Positions 14,239 to 27,712 of a stretch of 64,000 nt of DNA are shown here, in pieces. A model generated the notes under the pieces. It made no database searches and was not told the DNA's origin. It saw nothing but the letters and a program-made list of their open reading frames with translations. The DNA is from Lates calcarifer. Lineage: Eukaryota; Chordata; Actinopteri; Centropomidae. Numbering within the stretch: position 1 is the first letter of the stretch; each line of letters opens with the position of its first letter. The DNA is taken from contig NC_066852.1 in NCBI RefSeq assembly GCF_001640805.2, positions 8,416,194 through 8,480,193 of the forward strand. The letters are read 5' to 3'. A program made the position numbers and the translations under genes.

Positions 14239-14627
14239 ACACAGATTGTATCTGAAAGTGTGATGTCAGATATCCTCAGGCCATATGCTTCTCTGTTGGT
14301 TTAGTGGAGCTTGCTAATGTGGAGAGATAACGGCCCCCGCCCCCTTCCTTCTCCCAAACTCACTTCCTCTCCCCAGCAGGAAGTCCTGGCCTTTTTCACT
14401 CTGACAAAGCAGTGGAGACAGTAGCTTCTCATCTGAGCCTCACCTCTGCAATTTTTAATTAACTCTGAGTTGTTTATTCTCTACTCTCTCATCCCTGTCT
14501 TTGATCTCAGGGGGGAAGTGATCAGACACACAATAGCAGCACCTACTGTGTCGTTTTTATCCTTGACTTGATTAAGTTATTTCAGCTACACAATAGAACA
14601 CCTGCAGTTCTCTAGCATCTCTCAAGG

Positions 14628-14821
14628 GTTTTTTTTTTTTAATTATTATTATTTGGGGGGGCTTTTTCGCCTTTATTTTGACAGGACAGTGGATAGAGAG
14701 TAGGGGAATGACATGCAGTAAAGGTCAGGCTGGACCAGGAGTCAATCCAGGGACCAGCTGCTCAGGGCACTAAGGCCCATGTGGTACGCACCCCAACCAT
14801 TCGGCTATAGGGGCGCCTCCA
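14628..14821 (-). mobile_element. tRNA-derived SINE with target-site duplication
   Basis: Read on the minus strand, the element begins GGCGCCCCTATAGCCGAATGG. An A-box-like TAGCCGAATGGTTGGGG lies at 14791-14807, a degenerate B box GGTCCCTGGATTGAC at 14741-14755, then a family body containing TGCATGTCATTCCCCTACTC, and an A-rich tail (CAAAATAAAGGC and AAT repeats, ending in a run of A). Twelve-base direct repeats flank it: CATCTCTCAAGG at 14616-14627 and CATCTCTCCAGG at 14822-14833, one mismatch. This is the expected product of LINE-mediated insertion. The B box has lost its CGA core, so RNA polymerase III activity is unlikely. Confidence 0.88.
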
Positions 14822-14833
14822 CATCTCTCCAGG

Positions 14834-17800
14834 TTTGATGGAGCAGCGTGCAGTTCACTCAAAAGAGTCATGCAATCTCCAAATTTAGAAAGGTTCATCC
14901 TGTGGGAATCCTGAATGTACAATTTTTTTTGCTTATCTATTCAAAAGATGTCGAGATAATTCAGTTTTGACCAGCTGGTGGTACTGGAAGAAAATTCAGA
15001 GGATCAGCAGAGTCAGGATTCATCCTCTGGGGACCACAGGGACCAACATTTCATAGCATCCCATCCAGTAATTGTTGTTATATTTCAGTCTGGACCCAAG
15101 TGGCAGACAGAGCCAGCCATCCATAGAGCCACACTGCTCGCATGGCTACAGAACAGGAATGCTCAAATCTTTATTAGACTTTGATATGTGTGTGAATGTG
15201 CATAAACACGCCAGCTTGCTGTGTCATGTGCTTTGTGTGAAAGCTGAAAGTTACAAAACAGGTACAGATTTTACAGGCGTTGACTACAATTACCTGTTTT
15301 ACGCTGTGTGTGCCTATGGGCAGCAATCTTGTTTGATTTCAGTCTGGCCATGTTGCAGAGCTCTTTGTAGTTTGTTATATAACAGTTTGCACACAGCACT
15401 GTGGCAAGTGTTGGTTGCATGAGACCTCTGCTGAAGGGCTGGTAAGTGGAGAGCCAGCTTTGACTGAAGGCCGGCATCATTTAACCGGTGTCTGGTTGGT
15501 GCCCAGAGGACAAACAGTGGCAGCACTTTACAGCTGGGTATTACTAAAGACTTCATAATAGAATATGCAGAGTGATGCACAGGCCACAATATGGTTAAAT
15601 TACAGCTCCCCAGTTTAAACGTCTGCTGTTGCCTATGCGCAATTATGTGTAAAACATACAGTTACTCACCACCTCCTGAACACAGTCACTGCTTTAAATG
15701 GTCTAATTAGGCACAAGTTGAAAATTGGTGACTAGTGAAATCTCAAACACACCACCCACACACTTCCAATACACAAACACACAGACATAATATGCCCTGC
15801 AGCGATCCAGTGGTTCCAGTCTGCATGGCGAGCAGGGAGGAGAGAGGGCAGTACCCTTCAGAGGGTTTCTCCTCCACGCCTACGACGCCTTTGTTTTCTA
15901 GCATAATGATTTTCTTTTGGGTCACCTCTCGTGCCTTTCAGGGCAGTGAAAGTGGATCTGTCCAGGGCTTCTCCATTACATAGCCCATCTGATAGGGAAC
16001 GTTAGATAAGTCCCCCTTGTATAATAAATGTCTCATATTTGATCTTCACAGGTGGGAGCGATCTCACAACACTGTAGCCACAGAGCCTCTCCTGGGACAG
16101 CTTGCACAAACACCTGCTCTTTAGGAGGAGAAAGACACGTCTAGGTGCCTTTTCGTACCCTGTGTCATACAAACACAGTTTCACAAGAACACACACCCTC
16201 ATGTAACCTGTGACTCTGCAAAGTTGGTGTGCAGGAAGGTGAAAGGTTAACATATCCTTGCTTATTCAGCCTGCTCAACCTTTCAGGAAGCTTTATGGTG
16301 CGAATCGTAAATGAGTTAACCCCCAACCCAGAGCCCTCTCTCCATGCCTCACCTCCCTGCGGCGTATAAGAGAGAGTGCCTTCGCTCCATAGGTTCAAAG
16401 TTCAGATTCAGGGCCAGGCAATCATTGACACAGTAAAGCAGCACCATTTTAATGAAAGGAAATGTGTCGGGAAATCAAAAGGGAATACAAGAAGGGTTGG
16501 CTCCAGAATAGACGAGATCATAAATACAGTGGAAAGTAAATAGTGGAGGCAGAATGTCAGGCTGCCTTGTTAGCAGGTATAGTATTGCACGGCTGTGGTT
16601 TGAATGGAAGGCATTGGAGACATGGGAGGCAACCCTAGCTGTGAGTTATGTTCCCCTAGCTGCATGGGTATGCAATACTTGTTCCCTCCTTAGCATTCAC
16701 CAACAGTCAAAGCTGTGGCTTGTCAATCATTTTTCAGGGTGACATTTTCCTTGGTGATCATTGGCCACCCAGGGCAGGGGTGTGTTCCACCAGACAGCCC
16801 ACTGTAAGCTCTCCCTCTCAGCCCCACCTATTGCTTCAGTTAACTCTTGGACACTTTGTGCCCTGGTATGGTGGAAACACAGTGACCTGCTTTTCTTCTG
16901 TGCCTGTTTCTCTGTTTGTGTCTGCTTGTGAAACATACATTTAAATGCACTGAATGCTAGAAAGGAGGAATTCAGCAGTAGCTCTGAATGAAAGTGAATC
17001 TATCCTACTGTACAGGCTGTTAAGGCCATAGACTTGAAATCTATACAGGGTAACAAAATCAAATGAATCAATTTACATTATTGAGAATATCACAACCCTT
17101 TGTTGACTGTACTTGAGATACGGCTTGGAAACTTTGCATTGTTCGATGTTTTACTGTTACTCATGTGGCTTATCTAATGTAAATAGATGAAAGGTTCTTT
17201 ATATCAGTCAGCTATTTTAAAACCACAATCTGAGTTTGTTTTTCCAGCAATGGAAATAGTCAGCTATACTGTCTTTAAGATGTATTACTTTAATAAAAGA
17301 TGCATAGCATAATAGTATTTAGGGATTTGTACATGACATTCTATTATAAATTGGAGTTATACAGTGTCAGTTCACAGAAGAATAATCACGTGCACAGACT
17401 TTAATCCATAGCAAAGTTAACTGAGAAGCTGACCCCAGACCTGTGTTGTTGTTGCCACTGTTTGTATCCAGTAGCAATGGAAACAGGCATTTCCCCGTTT
17501 TATCTCCCTCTGTTTCCTCTGCTACAGTCTCAGATTCATTGTAACCTGCATGCTTTGCTCTGTCATTGTCTACCCGCTTCTTTAGCCTCTTATATTTTTA
17601 GATCTCTTATCTTATATTGTCATGGCAATGCATAATAAACAAACCGTTTTGATAGCTGCAGGTTTTTCAGTTGGAACCTGTTTCTGAGTCCTTTGATCAG
17701 AGAGGCCTTTTATTCTGCCAAGAAGCTTGAGAAGCCAGGAGGGGGGCTGGAGTGACAATGAGGCAGCCAGAAGAGCAGTGGTGAGCCTGAATGTGAGGAG

Positions 17801-20800
17801 TGAGAAGAGAAGCTGACAATTTCAGAGTTTTTACTGAATTGACCTGGAAGTTTCTATAATGTCTGGTTCAGACTGATAATGGTCCAACTTGACAGATGTG
17901 GGGTGTGGGGAAAGAAAATGAGTATCAGGTCTCACAATTGAACATTTGTCAAGCTCTGCCCCCTTAGTTGCTACCTTCTAGCATGGTACATATGCATTTT
18001 ACACTGGAAATTTTCTGCATTGTCTTAACACTAGCATGCTTAAGCTGTGAGTTGGTTGAAAAATCCTGAGCTGATTTGTCATAAAATGAGAATTCTGTGA
18101 AAGAGTTTTAGATATGCACATGATGGCTACATACATGATACTGTGCTAAAAGACAGAGGCTAAAACTATATGTACCAGACAAAAAGTCAACATCCCCACC
18201 AAGTCCAAGACACTGAATTAAAGAAACAGGATTGTTCATATATTCCAGGAAACAGCTGCCAGATCTAGTATTGGGAAAGTAGTAGTTTATTACTTGTAGG
18301 TTATTATAAATAATAAATGTAATTATGGTGTTATTGGTGCTTTTATGTCTTCATTTTTCAAACAGAATGCTTCAACTTTTACAAGAGGAAAGAATTTTAA
18401 GGATGAGGAATAACTGATGTGTTTGGCAAATATAATGCAGGCTAATCCAAGTTTGGGTGGAGTTGCTGGAATGTAAACCTCTCCAAACCAAATAAAGTGC
18501 AGCTACTCTAAACTCTGATATAGTAGCATCTTGGCTCCCACAGAGAGGATGATCCAGTCCGACAAACATTTTTCTAACCTGTAACCCCACTAACTAATGT
18601 AATTAGCTTATGTTATGCCCCTTGCCTTTGGAAATTATACCATTATATGTATGTATGTATATATGTATATATACTTCTAATACAGTTCACATTTTGGTGT
18701 TTGGATTTTCAAAGCTCAGAGTGGCCGAGCCATCTTGTTACTGATTGAAACAAGAGATATGACATAAATGACAGTGCCACTGTGGGATTGGGGCATGGTG
18801 GCATCGATGGATTAGGTGTGTGGATGTGTGTTTATGTGTGCCAAAATGTGGATGTGTGTGACAACACGTGTGTGTGAAGTCATGCATGAGTGCTGGGCCT
18901 TTACATGGTGATGTCACTGCTCATTGGCTCTTTTGTGGGGGTAAGGTTGGGGAGCAGTGATGCCTGCTACAGAAGGAGAGTGTGGGAACCAACTGGCCAG
19001 TGCACAGAGGATGGGGGTGGGGATTAAAGATGAGGTAAATGTTCTGGAGCCCAACAATCAGCATGTTGATGTCTTCACTGGGTGGCCTAGTTCTATGGGA
19101 GCGGCAGGACAGAGCAGGTTGCTGGGTCTCAGGGCTATGGACAGGGACACACAGCACCATCCTGCTGGATGATGGATGAGCTGTGCTCGCTGCTAAAAAT
19201 AACAAGATGGAATCATTCCATGGGGTGTCAAAATATGTACTCCACTCGATACTGAATCCAACAACATGTAGCACATTTGTCCATAGGCATAGCTTAATGG
19301 ACAAATTTGCTTTAAATTTAAACTCACCTTGACAAAGACATTGAGACCTGGGGTTTGGTTCCTGTTAGTGGTATCTCCAGTGTGGCTGTGTACTTGCAGG
19401 TGAGAAGGTGGTGAGGGCTCTCATCCTCATCCAGTTTCTCCTGGTTGGTTGGGACACTCACACAGTAGGGGGGGCATCTGATGCATGTAATGTAAGTTTT
19501 AAAACATTGCTCCAAGATTGACTGTAGTTAGAACATTTAAATATTGAAATGGATTAAAGAAAATAAATCAAGAATTGAAATGGGAATGCAGAAAATGTAA
19601 AAACACTTGGCAACTCGTACTGTCTCAACAATATGATGTAAACATGGTGGGGACCTCCTGCATGTTACACTATCCCGGTGAAGCAGGAGAAAAGACCATT
19701 TGCCACTGAAGGAGCACATGTGTATCTGCAGGTCAGGAGTAGAATTAGCAGTGACAATGTAGGGCATATGGATATGGAAGTTAAACTGTGAGGGGAAAAA
19801 GGGGGGCAAAGGTCTGAAAAACAAAAGCATGATACATTTGATTTGATACACATCTTTATCATCATTCAAAACTTTTTTTGTCTATTAATCATTCAACATT
19901 TCTTTAATGGTGCATGCACTTGTTTTTAACAACATGCACTCCCTGTCATTGCTTCCTGGGCCACTTCTGAAGTTTCCATTAGCTTTGCTAACATGACCAT
20001 AGTCTACAAAGTCCTGCCTCTATTGTGGGTTGGGCAGTGCAATGTTGGCATAACATTACAGATTAGAGTCTTGGTTCTGTGATTTGCTGCTTTGGCACAG
20101 TTAGCATTGCTTACAAATAATGATTAGCCTTTGCTTTTCTACAGAAATATCATGCACTGTCATTGTAGTAATAGCGTTAGTCAGCATCATCTCCCCCCTG
20201 CAAGACAATAGAATCCAGGCCACTCTGTTCCTTAGCATATATTTATATTTTTCTAAGCAGAGTATGCTCCTGTTGGAACGATGTCAACAACCCCCTACGA
20301 CCACTGCCCCCCTCTTTGGAGTGAAATCTTAACTGCCAGCACTCAAAGCCTGTCAATGAAAGGCCAGCTGTTCCCCGCCCTCTGCCGTCTTGCCCAGGCC
20401 TCCGTTAGATGCTCGCCATCGATGTCCCACCTCTACCACCCCCCCACCCACACTTACACAGCCTCTCACAAACACACACACAGACAGCCCAGGCTCGTGT
20501 GAAAGCATGAAATGCCTTTACCAGCAGGCTTCAGGTTACGTCGGCACAGCACCAAACTATGTCCCCACTGCTAACGAAGGATGTGGTGAGAAACTTATAT
20601 GCTACATGCTAACTGCACTCCCAGCATGGCACTGTTGCCTGCACGCTCTCCTTCATACACATACACTCAGTTCCCGAGGCCAATGGCTGTCAGAGCACAA
20701 TTCTGTAAAACTTAACCATATGACAGAAATAGAGTGCAGCAGTCTATAATGTTAGAGTCTCCTGGAGAAAACACAGGCTGCTGGTGGGACCCCTTGGAAT

Positions 20801-23800
20801 AAATAAAGGCTTATGTGGCCAGCTCATATGTTACTGTAAGAGAAGAGACTGTTTTGAAGTTGTGGCTAATCAAACACAGTTTGGAGGAATGTTACTGGGG
20901 AGAATAACAGCCTATAGAAAATGAAATACAATTACAGCTTATGTTAACCATGTTGTTCACTCTCATTTTCAGTCATTGACAGCTTCAACCACAATCATAC
21001 TGAAACAGTAGTCATGCATTTAACTATTCTGTTTTTTGCTATGCTCACAGTATGGGTAAATACTTAAAAAACTAATGGCATATCCATGATCTCAACTGTT
21101 TTTGTGTTTAATGCTAATTACCCAATGTTAAACAGACTAGTCAAGTCGCTAGCATGACAGTAGACTGTTGTAATGAGTCTGAAAGTAAAAATCACATAGT
21201 TAATTAGTTAAACATGTAAAATCTAGTAGTTATTAGATTTGGATATAAAAAAATAATTTCCAAATGAATGAAAATTGTGCAAATTATCTAATCACATATT
21301 TAATGTGAAATTTACACTGCATTTATGTTGGTGGTTTATTGGCTGTCCTATTATGATTGTTATTATTGTTCATAATATTAGAAAAATCTACAAAAGTCGT
21401 GTCATAAATGTTTTTACACCAAAATATTGCAGCAATATTATAATCATTTTATAATCATTGACCTCACACTACACATGCATGTTGAATTTGTGGGCTTTAA
21501 AACAAGAATTTTGACTTGTTTGTTTCCAGCTTTGGAAAAAAGTTGCCAGCAACTTGTTTAAATGTTGAATTACCTGTCTAGGAGACTATAGCTAAGACAA
21601 GATAACACAAGATAGCTCTCTGTTTTGCTGTATGTATTTGCTTTAATTACATCATGCATGGGAAGAAAATAGCATTTTGTAGACTGATACCACACTGTTG
21701 TTTCAGATAGTAGAGTTGGTGTTTATGAGTGGAGAGACTGGTTTCATTTTGCACGTGGGAGGCATGCTCTGCATAGCCCAAGGATACAAAACTAGATATC
21801 GTTTCCATCTGATATCAGTTCATATCAGTTCTTAAGTCTCTTACATCACAGGCTGCATTACTGTCTCTCCCTCTTGCAGAAACAGTCTCACTCTTTGAGT
21901 CTCAGTGGTCATCTGTCTAATACTTTCTGAATGAAAAAGCTTTAATATCGTTCTTTTATATCAGATTTTTTTCCTGTTTGCTCTTCATTTTCTTGATACA
22001 GTTTTCCTCACTCCTACCCTCTCTCTGCGTGTCTTTGTCACAGTCGGGCTAGCTTTAATGACTGGACTCCATTGTTATTTGGGCTGGCCGCCTGCTTGCA
22101 GCTGTGGATAAAACTATCTGGTGTATTTGGCATGGTGCCCGTCTTTGGCCTCAGTTTCTAACAGGAGGAGGAGGAGGCAGAGGCCAACACATTGGATGTG
22201 CTTGATGTGGACTGATGGACAGCAGACAGCTTGCCGTGTCTCCACGAAAACAAGAGCGCTCTCCTAATCTACTTAGATGGGAATCCATGGAAACCAAATG
22301 CTTGTGGAGAAGGACAGGGAGTTACAGTAGATGAGAGACTGACTTACAGGACTGGAAGTGAAAGTAAACCTCTGTTGAAATATTCCAACAATTCATTTGA
22401 TATCAGCGGCTCTTCCATATTTCATCTGTGATGACTAGTTGTTTTCATAGCCCATATAATCTGTTTGGACAGTTTTCATGCTGGAGTTTGTGACAACATC
22501 AAGCTGCAGTATAAACTCTACCCTTACCTGTGGGCTCCACTGTCCCCTCAGTCATTATCATGGCCCAGCAGATGCTGCTGACAGTCAAAACACCAAGATC
22601 TCTTATCATTTAATGCCCCTGTTGCATTTCTTTGTTTGGGCCAATGGGGATAGTTTAGGCCCCCCTAGGATTTTTGGAACTTAATACTTCATCTCTGACA
22701 TCAGCTGAGGGTCCCATAGTGTTTCCGAGGTAAATCTGAGGCTTAGTCGGATGTACGGTAGGTGATGTCTTGGAACTCCCATATTACATATCACCCAAAT
22801 CAGATAATACGTAATGTGTGAAGTCATCTACAGAGTCTTTTGTTGAACTCCACTGGGCTCTCTAAGTAACACTGTGAAAGCCCAGGCACAACCTCCACCC
22901 CTCTTGAGTTACACTCTAGAATTGAATCTAATACAGTCATATTTTCAAAAGGAGATCACTTATGTGACAGCAACTGACCAAAACAGCTTCAAGGTGACAA
23001 AACTGCAAAACCAGATCTTAAGTATACCATTATCAGGCCTGTTGAAACACTCAACCATTCCCTTTTACGTTTGACTGAAATTTGTGATGAGTGTTTTAAT
23101 TTACAGCACCGGTTAACTGATGAAAACACGGCAACCATTCTCCCAACCTGATACTTGGTTGGCCAGCACTAGAAGCAAACATTTTTTTGTTAACCTTTGT
23201 TACTAAAATATTGTGTGACACTGTCCTCTAAAATAAATGGCCTACACATGGAGTAGGAGAAGGATTGAGGAGAATCTTGCTGAATACACTTTTGTACACT
23301 CTTGAAATTCCAATAGCAGAGTGCAGGTTGGATAATAAGTTGTTTTTAAAAGCCAAAAAATCGCAAGTAATTGTTGCGTCATTGGTATTTATCAGAATTG
23401 AAGTGAATTTGTTGTTTAGTGCTCAGTGGCAGTGCTTTTCTTCTATACAGTCACATACTGTGCATTAGGGTATATACAGGGATGGGCGTCATAAAGGCCA
23501 GTGAGTCTTTAGATTGTTGTCATGCTCAGTGGTTTGGCTCCAGGAGGAGATCTGACCCTGTGACGTGTCTTTTGTGTGGCTTTCATACAGCATATCGTGC
23601 CTGTGAAGTTTTTATGCCGCTCTGATCAGCAGCAGAGCGGGCTACTGTAAGTGGCCAGGGGTGGAAATAAAGGATCAGGATGAAAGAGCACAGATTACAT
23701 ATTCATCTGGCCCATTTAGAGGAAGCGAAGCCTACAGAGATGCCTGTCGAAGCACACTGACAAACTCAAGATTACTCACAGGTGCAACTGTGAGACATAC

Positions 23801-24361
23801 ACACATACACTTCCATCTTCACCCTTAATCTCTCTCTCTCTCCTGCCCACTATATCTCAGTCTTTTTCCCTTCCTGTCTCTGTTTCAGATGCTTGTGTTT
23901 CGCCACCTTTGGCTTGGTGTGTTTTATCGTCGGCCCTCATCTCCCTGGTCTTGGCGCGTTTCTGCATGTACAGTCTTTGTGTCTTATCACCAATCTACCT
24001 TGCTTATCACTCTCCTTTTAAGCGCAAGTTTTTTCCCCTTGTCTGTTGTGGGCATGCTTTTATTTTTCCACAGTTCCTCACAATAAAGTCCTTCATAGCA
24101 AGGTCCTGCTCCAAGGCTGGTGATGTTTCTCTCCGCACTGGGAGATGAGACAGTTTGAAACAGGGGACACACAGTGAGGACAGTAATGTGAGGAGGTACA
24201 AATATAGTGGACAGAGAGGAAAACTGTCACATCAGCTGAGTTGAAGATTCAGGTATTTTATGCTAGTAGCAGATAATGTAGCCTCGAGCCGCTAGTCTCA
24301 AGACATAAGGAGCAAGTTCAGCCCCTCAGCCCTACCAACCCTACCTCAAGTGACATCATTT
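14834..24361. other. Noncoding stretch with one doubtful spliced frame
   Basis: Mostly unique sequence. The only coding-like hint is a minus-strand arrangement at 19135-19477, described under findings. Short ATGT repeats occur at 18647-18672. No domain was recognised. Confidence 0.5.
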
Positions 24362-24498
24362 GAGGCAATTTAATAGACTTTATATAGTTCCCTCTGGAGC
24401 CACAGAAGGCTTTATACATCTTTTTTCACATACCCAGTAATACTCCCCAACACCTGTACACACTTTGATGTGTAAAATCTGTGGAGTTCCCCTTTAAG
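24362..24498. repeat. Probable fish interspersed repeat ending GTGGAGTTCCCCTTTAAG
   Basis: Contains TAGTTCCCTCTGGAGCCACAG, AAGGCTTTATACATC, AGTAATACTCCCCAACACC and AATCTGTGGAGTTCCCCTTTAAG. From memory these phrases are typical of a short dispersed fish element. Only one copy is seen here, so the call rests on recognition. Confidence 0.4.
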
Positions 24499-25484
24499 TT
24501 CAAATGTGGCTTTTAAGCATCAGCAGCATCTAAAGAAAAGCATCACTGATAATTCTGAAAAAGAAAGTGCAGGATGGGTGATTCACAAACTCTGTAACAG
24601 TCATAATGTTTGTCTCTCTAAATATGAATTCAGTCAGTAGTGCAGTGAGTCTACAATCCAGAGGGATTTATTGGCCAAAAGCCACTTGTACTCTACACTG
24701 GGTTTGGCTGTATTGACTACAACAGTGTGTGAGTGATCTCTGGTGCCCTCTCTCTGTAGACCAGTTGTTCTCCATGTTTACAGGTGGCCAACTTGCTCTG
24801 CATCACACTGTCAAATATAATACATACATATAAGAAGTAATATATAGTTAACATTCTACTCAACTTTCAAATCAGAGAGCCATCCAGACAGTTTATTTCA
24901 GTCTGTTTTTAATAAGTGCAGTGATAGTTGAGTTTTGTGTCTTTGTGTAAAATTGGATTGGTTTCCATCTCAGTCCAAATAAAAAATGCTGTTCTGATTT
25001 TGACCTGGTAACACTGTGACACAGTTTAGCCTCCTTTCATGCTGTGGACTTTTGATGCACTATTTTTTACCCTGATGATTACAAATGATTTCCGGTATGG
25101 TTTCTGGACTGTCTGATAACAAGGTCAACACTGAAATGGCATCAATCACGTCTCTTATGACATTATCAGTCAGATTTACTGCCTCTTAAAGGCATAGATC
25201 ACGCACTGGCTCAAGATAATCTCTTTTTGACTTCACGTGTAGGAGTCAGTTTTTGAAAACATTATGTAGTATATGGGGTCTGCAGCTTCATAGTCAGTAG
25301 ACAAGACTGCAGGAAGTCACTGTACCCAGTCCAGTCCATAGCTTCCTGTGAAACCACAACTTGTAGTTTTTGATTAAACTAGGAGATATGATGTGTTAAT
25401 TGATGAGTTTTGGAGGTACTGGAAGGCAAATTTTGTTACATGTTGACAGAACCAGGGTGTCTGTTTCACAAGTCTTGCAATGCA

Positions 25485-25620
25485 AAGCTAACCATCTCCT
25501 GGCCATAGCTTCATATTTAGTATGCAGACATGAGTGGTATTGATCTCCTCATCTGACTTTTGAAAAAAAGAGCAAGTGTGTTTTCAAGAATGTCAAACCA
25601 TTCCTTCAAGCAGTGCCATT
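25485..25620 (+). repeat. Partial copy of MITE-like family B
   Basis: Contains AAAGCTAACCATCTCCTGGCC, TAGCTTCATATTTAGTATGCAGACATGAGTGGTATTGATCT (split here: TAGCTTCATATTTAG, then CAGACATGAGTGGTATTGA) and TCAAACCATTCCTTCAAG. These match the right arm of the element at 27.4 kb. The left arm is missing. Confidence 0.6.
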
Positions 25621-26542
25621 CACTGTACACTGAACCACAAATGCATGAGGAGAACACAGGATGCCTCTACCATCAGTCACGTTCTCCTTGGGGGTCTCTC
25701 ACCTTGACAGGCATGTTTTTGATTCATACCTGATCTGCCTGCCTACTCCTCTCCCACATTCTGCCTGATTGGCCTGGAGGGCCAGAAAGATGGCATGCTT
25801 CTGAGCGGATCCACACCTAAAGAGCGCAGCAGTTCAGCTGTCGCAGGTCTATGCCGAGGGCCAGATCCATCGCGTGCAACAACTTCAGCCTCTAATTAAG
25901 CTTCTGAAGGGAGCGACAGCCTTTATTAAGAAAAGAGATATAACTCAATGTACAACTGTTTCCTCTTTTCCCCCCTTCGTGTTCCACACCCCAGCTGCGA
26001 GGAAGGCAGGAAACTAAATGAAAGGTGCCTTCCATTTAGACTCTATTTTTAACCTCTGCAGCTTTGTGTGTGATTTATAGACTTAATACTAAAAATGTTT
26101 TGTTGTTGTCACATTTGTGAATGAAGAAGTATGAGTGTGCGGATCTGATTGTGCTTTTGCATTGTGTTTTGTGGTGGTAGTGGTGGATGGGGGTTGTAGC
26201 CACTGGTAGGGGATGACTCCTCCAGATGATCATGTGTGTAGCAGCAACAGCGACGCAGCTGGAATTGTTATCTCCTTTGATATTAGGGCTGCATGTAATG
26301 TGGAAAACACCCTGGGCCGGCTCTACTTCCTCCTCAGACGATAGGGGTTTCACATGCCAGTTGGTTTTTATAATCCCCTCGAGATTTGTAGTTTATTCCA
26401 CTGAATTCAACTTCAGCTATGTTAAATATTTCCCCATCGCTGTTTTTTTCAAAGGAGAATATAGGGATTACATTTTGTTCTGCTCTTTCTGAATCAAATC
26501 AGCCAAAAACACATCTTGGCATTAGATTAGATTGTTATGGGG

Positions 26543-26571
26543 TTTTTTTTGTTTTGTTTTGTTTTGTTTTT
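26543..26571 (+). repeat. (GTTTT)n simple repeat
   Basis: A T-run followed by four GTTTT units. Confidence 0.9.
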
Positions 26572-27424
26572 GTGGTTTGCTCCTGAACACGCTCCTCACA
26601 ACAAGACCGTCACGCCCAACCTCAAGGTTGGTGCTTTAAAGGAAATGACTTAATTTGCACCTGAGGTAAAACTGGAAAGTGTTTGATAAAATGATGCATC
26701 AACAACTCAGTGAGAGTGAAGTAGGTGGGGCCTGATAAACAACAATCACGCCGGCATATTTTCCTCAGGGCCACTGATATGGCGCTCCCTTGTGATGAAT
26801 GTCTGAGATTCTCAGTCTGTCTCCCTACCTTAACAAGATGTTCCTTTGGAGGGAGCATAAGGGAGGAAGTGCTTTGGATGTCGCTGCCCGTCTACCCAGA
26901 GGGGCTGCGTGTTGAGACACACCCCTCCCTCCTCCCCTCCTTCCCTTACTGCCTTCCCTTCACACCCCTTGCGCTGATCTCTCAGCCCATCCATCTCTCC
27001 TCAGGCGACAGTCCCATGTCCTTTACTAGAACTGTCTGGCCTGTGGGGTCCACATAATAAGACAAACACACACTCACCATAAAACACTCCCAACATCACT
27101 TCACCACTTCAAAACAATGCAGACTCTCTCATGCTCTTGTGCCTGTAAATGTGTGTGTAGTGTGTATGTCAGAAGAATGTCTAAAGTAAACCATCAATAG
27201 AGAGACACAAATGTTTACTCATATCTCAGCACTGACTTGTGGATGGTTCTTTATCTTACTGCATCATAACAGTGTAGGGATTATTAACTGAAATGTAATC
27301 ACTGATTTTTTTTTAATTTTTTTATTTATTTTTTTTACTGTTCACTGAAAAAGTAATCACATTATCGGAACACCTTTAGCTTATCATGTAATATGTCACT
27401 GCCAAACACTGATTCTTGTTTTTT

Positions 27425-27712
27425 TGGTAAATATTACCTTATTGCTGAGAGTTAATGAGAGGATCGATACCACTGTGTTATCTGTCAATGAGCTGGTTAG
27501 CTTAGCTTAGCACAAACACTAAAAACTGGGGGAAACAGCTAGCCTATAAGCACTCTAACAGAGCCAGGCTATGTCTCCCTCTGGTGCCAGACTGTATGCT
27601 AAGCTAAGCTAATCAGCCAGCTTCATATTAAATATACAGACAGTGCTATTGCTCCTTTCAACTGACTTGTGGCAAAAAAAAACAAATAAGCATGCTTCCT
27701 AAAATGTCATTA
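27425..27712. mobile_element. MITE-like element with inverted-repeat ends (family B, near full length)
   Basis: The left arm contains GAGAGTTAATGAGAGGATCG, ATACCACTGTGTTATCTGT and GGTTAGCTTAGCTTAGCACA. The right arm contains ATGCTAAGCTAAGCTAATCAGCC, CAGACAGTGCTATTGCTCC and CTTCCTAAAATGTCA. The right arm is the reverse complement of the left over much of its length, as expected for a non-autonomous DNA transposon. No transposase frame is present. Partial relatives occur at 25.5 and 57.5 kb. Confidence 0.7.

Noticed and set aside
18950..19035. + strand frame CYRRRVWEPTGQCTEDGG resembling an extracellular cysteine-rich domain.
   Set aside because: The frame hits a stop soon after, the acceptor has no pyrimidine tract, and no domain pattern is met.
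19328..19400. + strand frame LDKDIETWGLVPVSGISSVAVYLQ ending at a GTGAGA donor-like site.
   Set aside because: It has no acceptor upstream and is antisense to the slightly better minus-strand arrangement.
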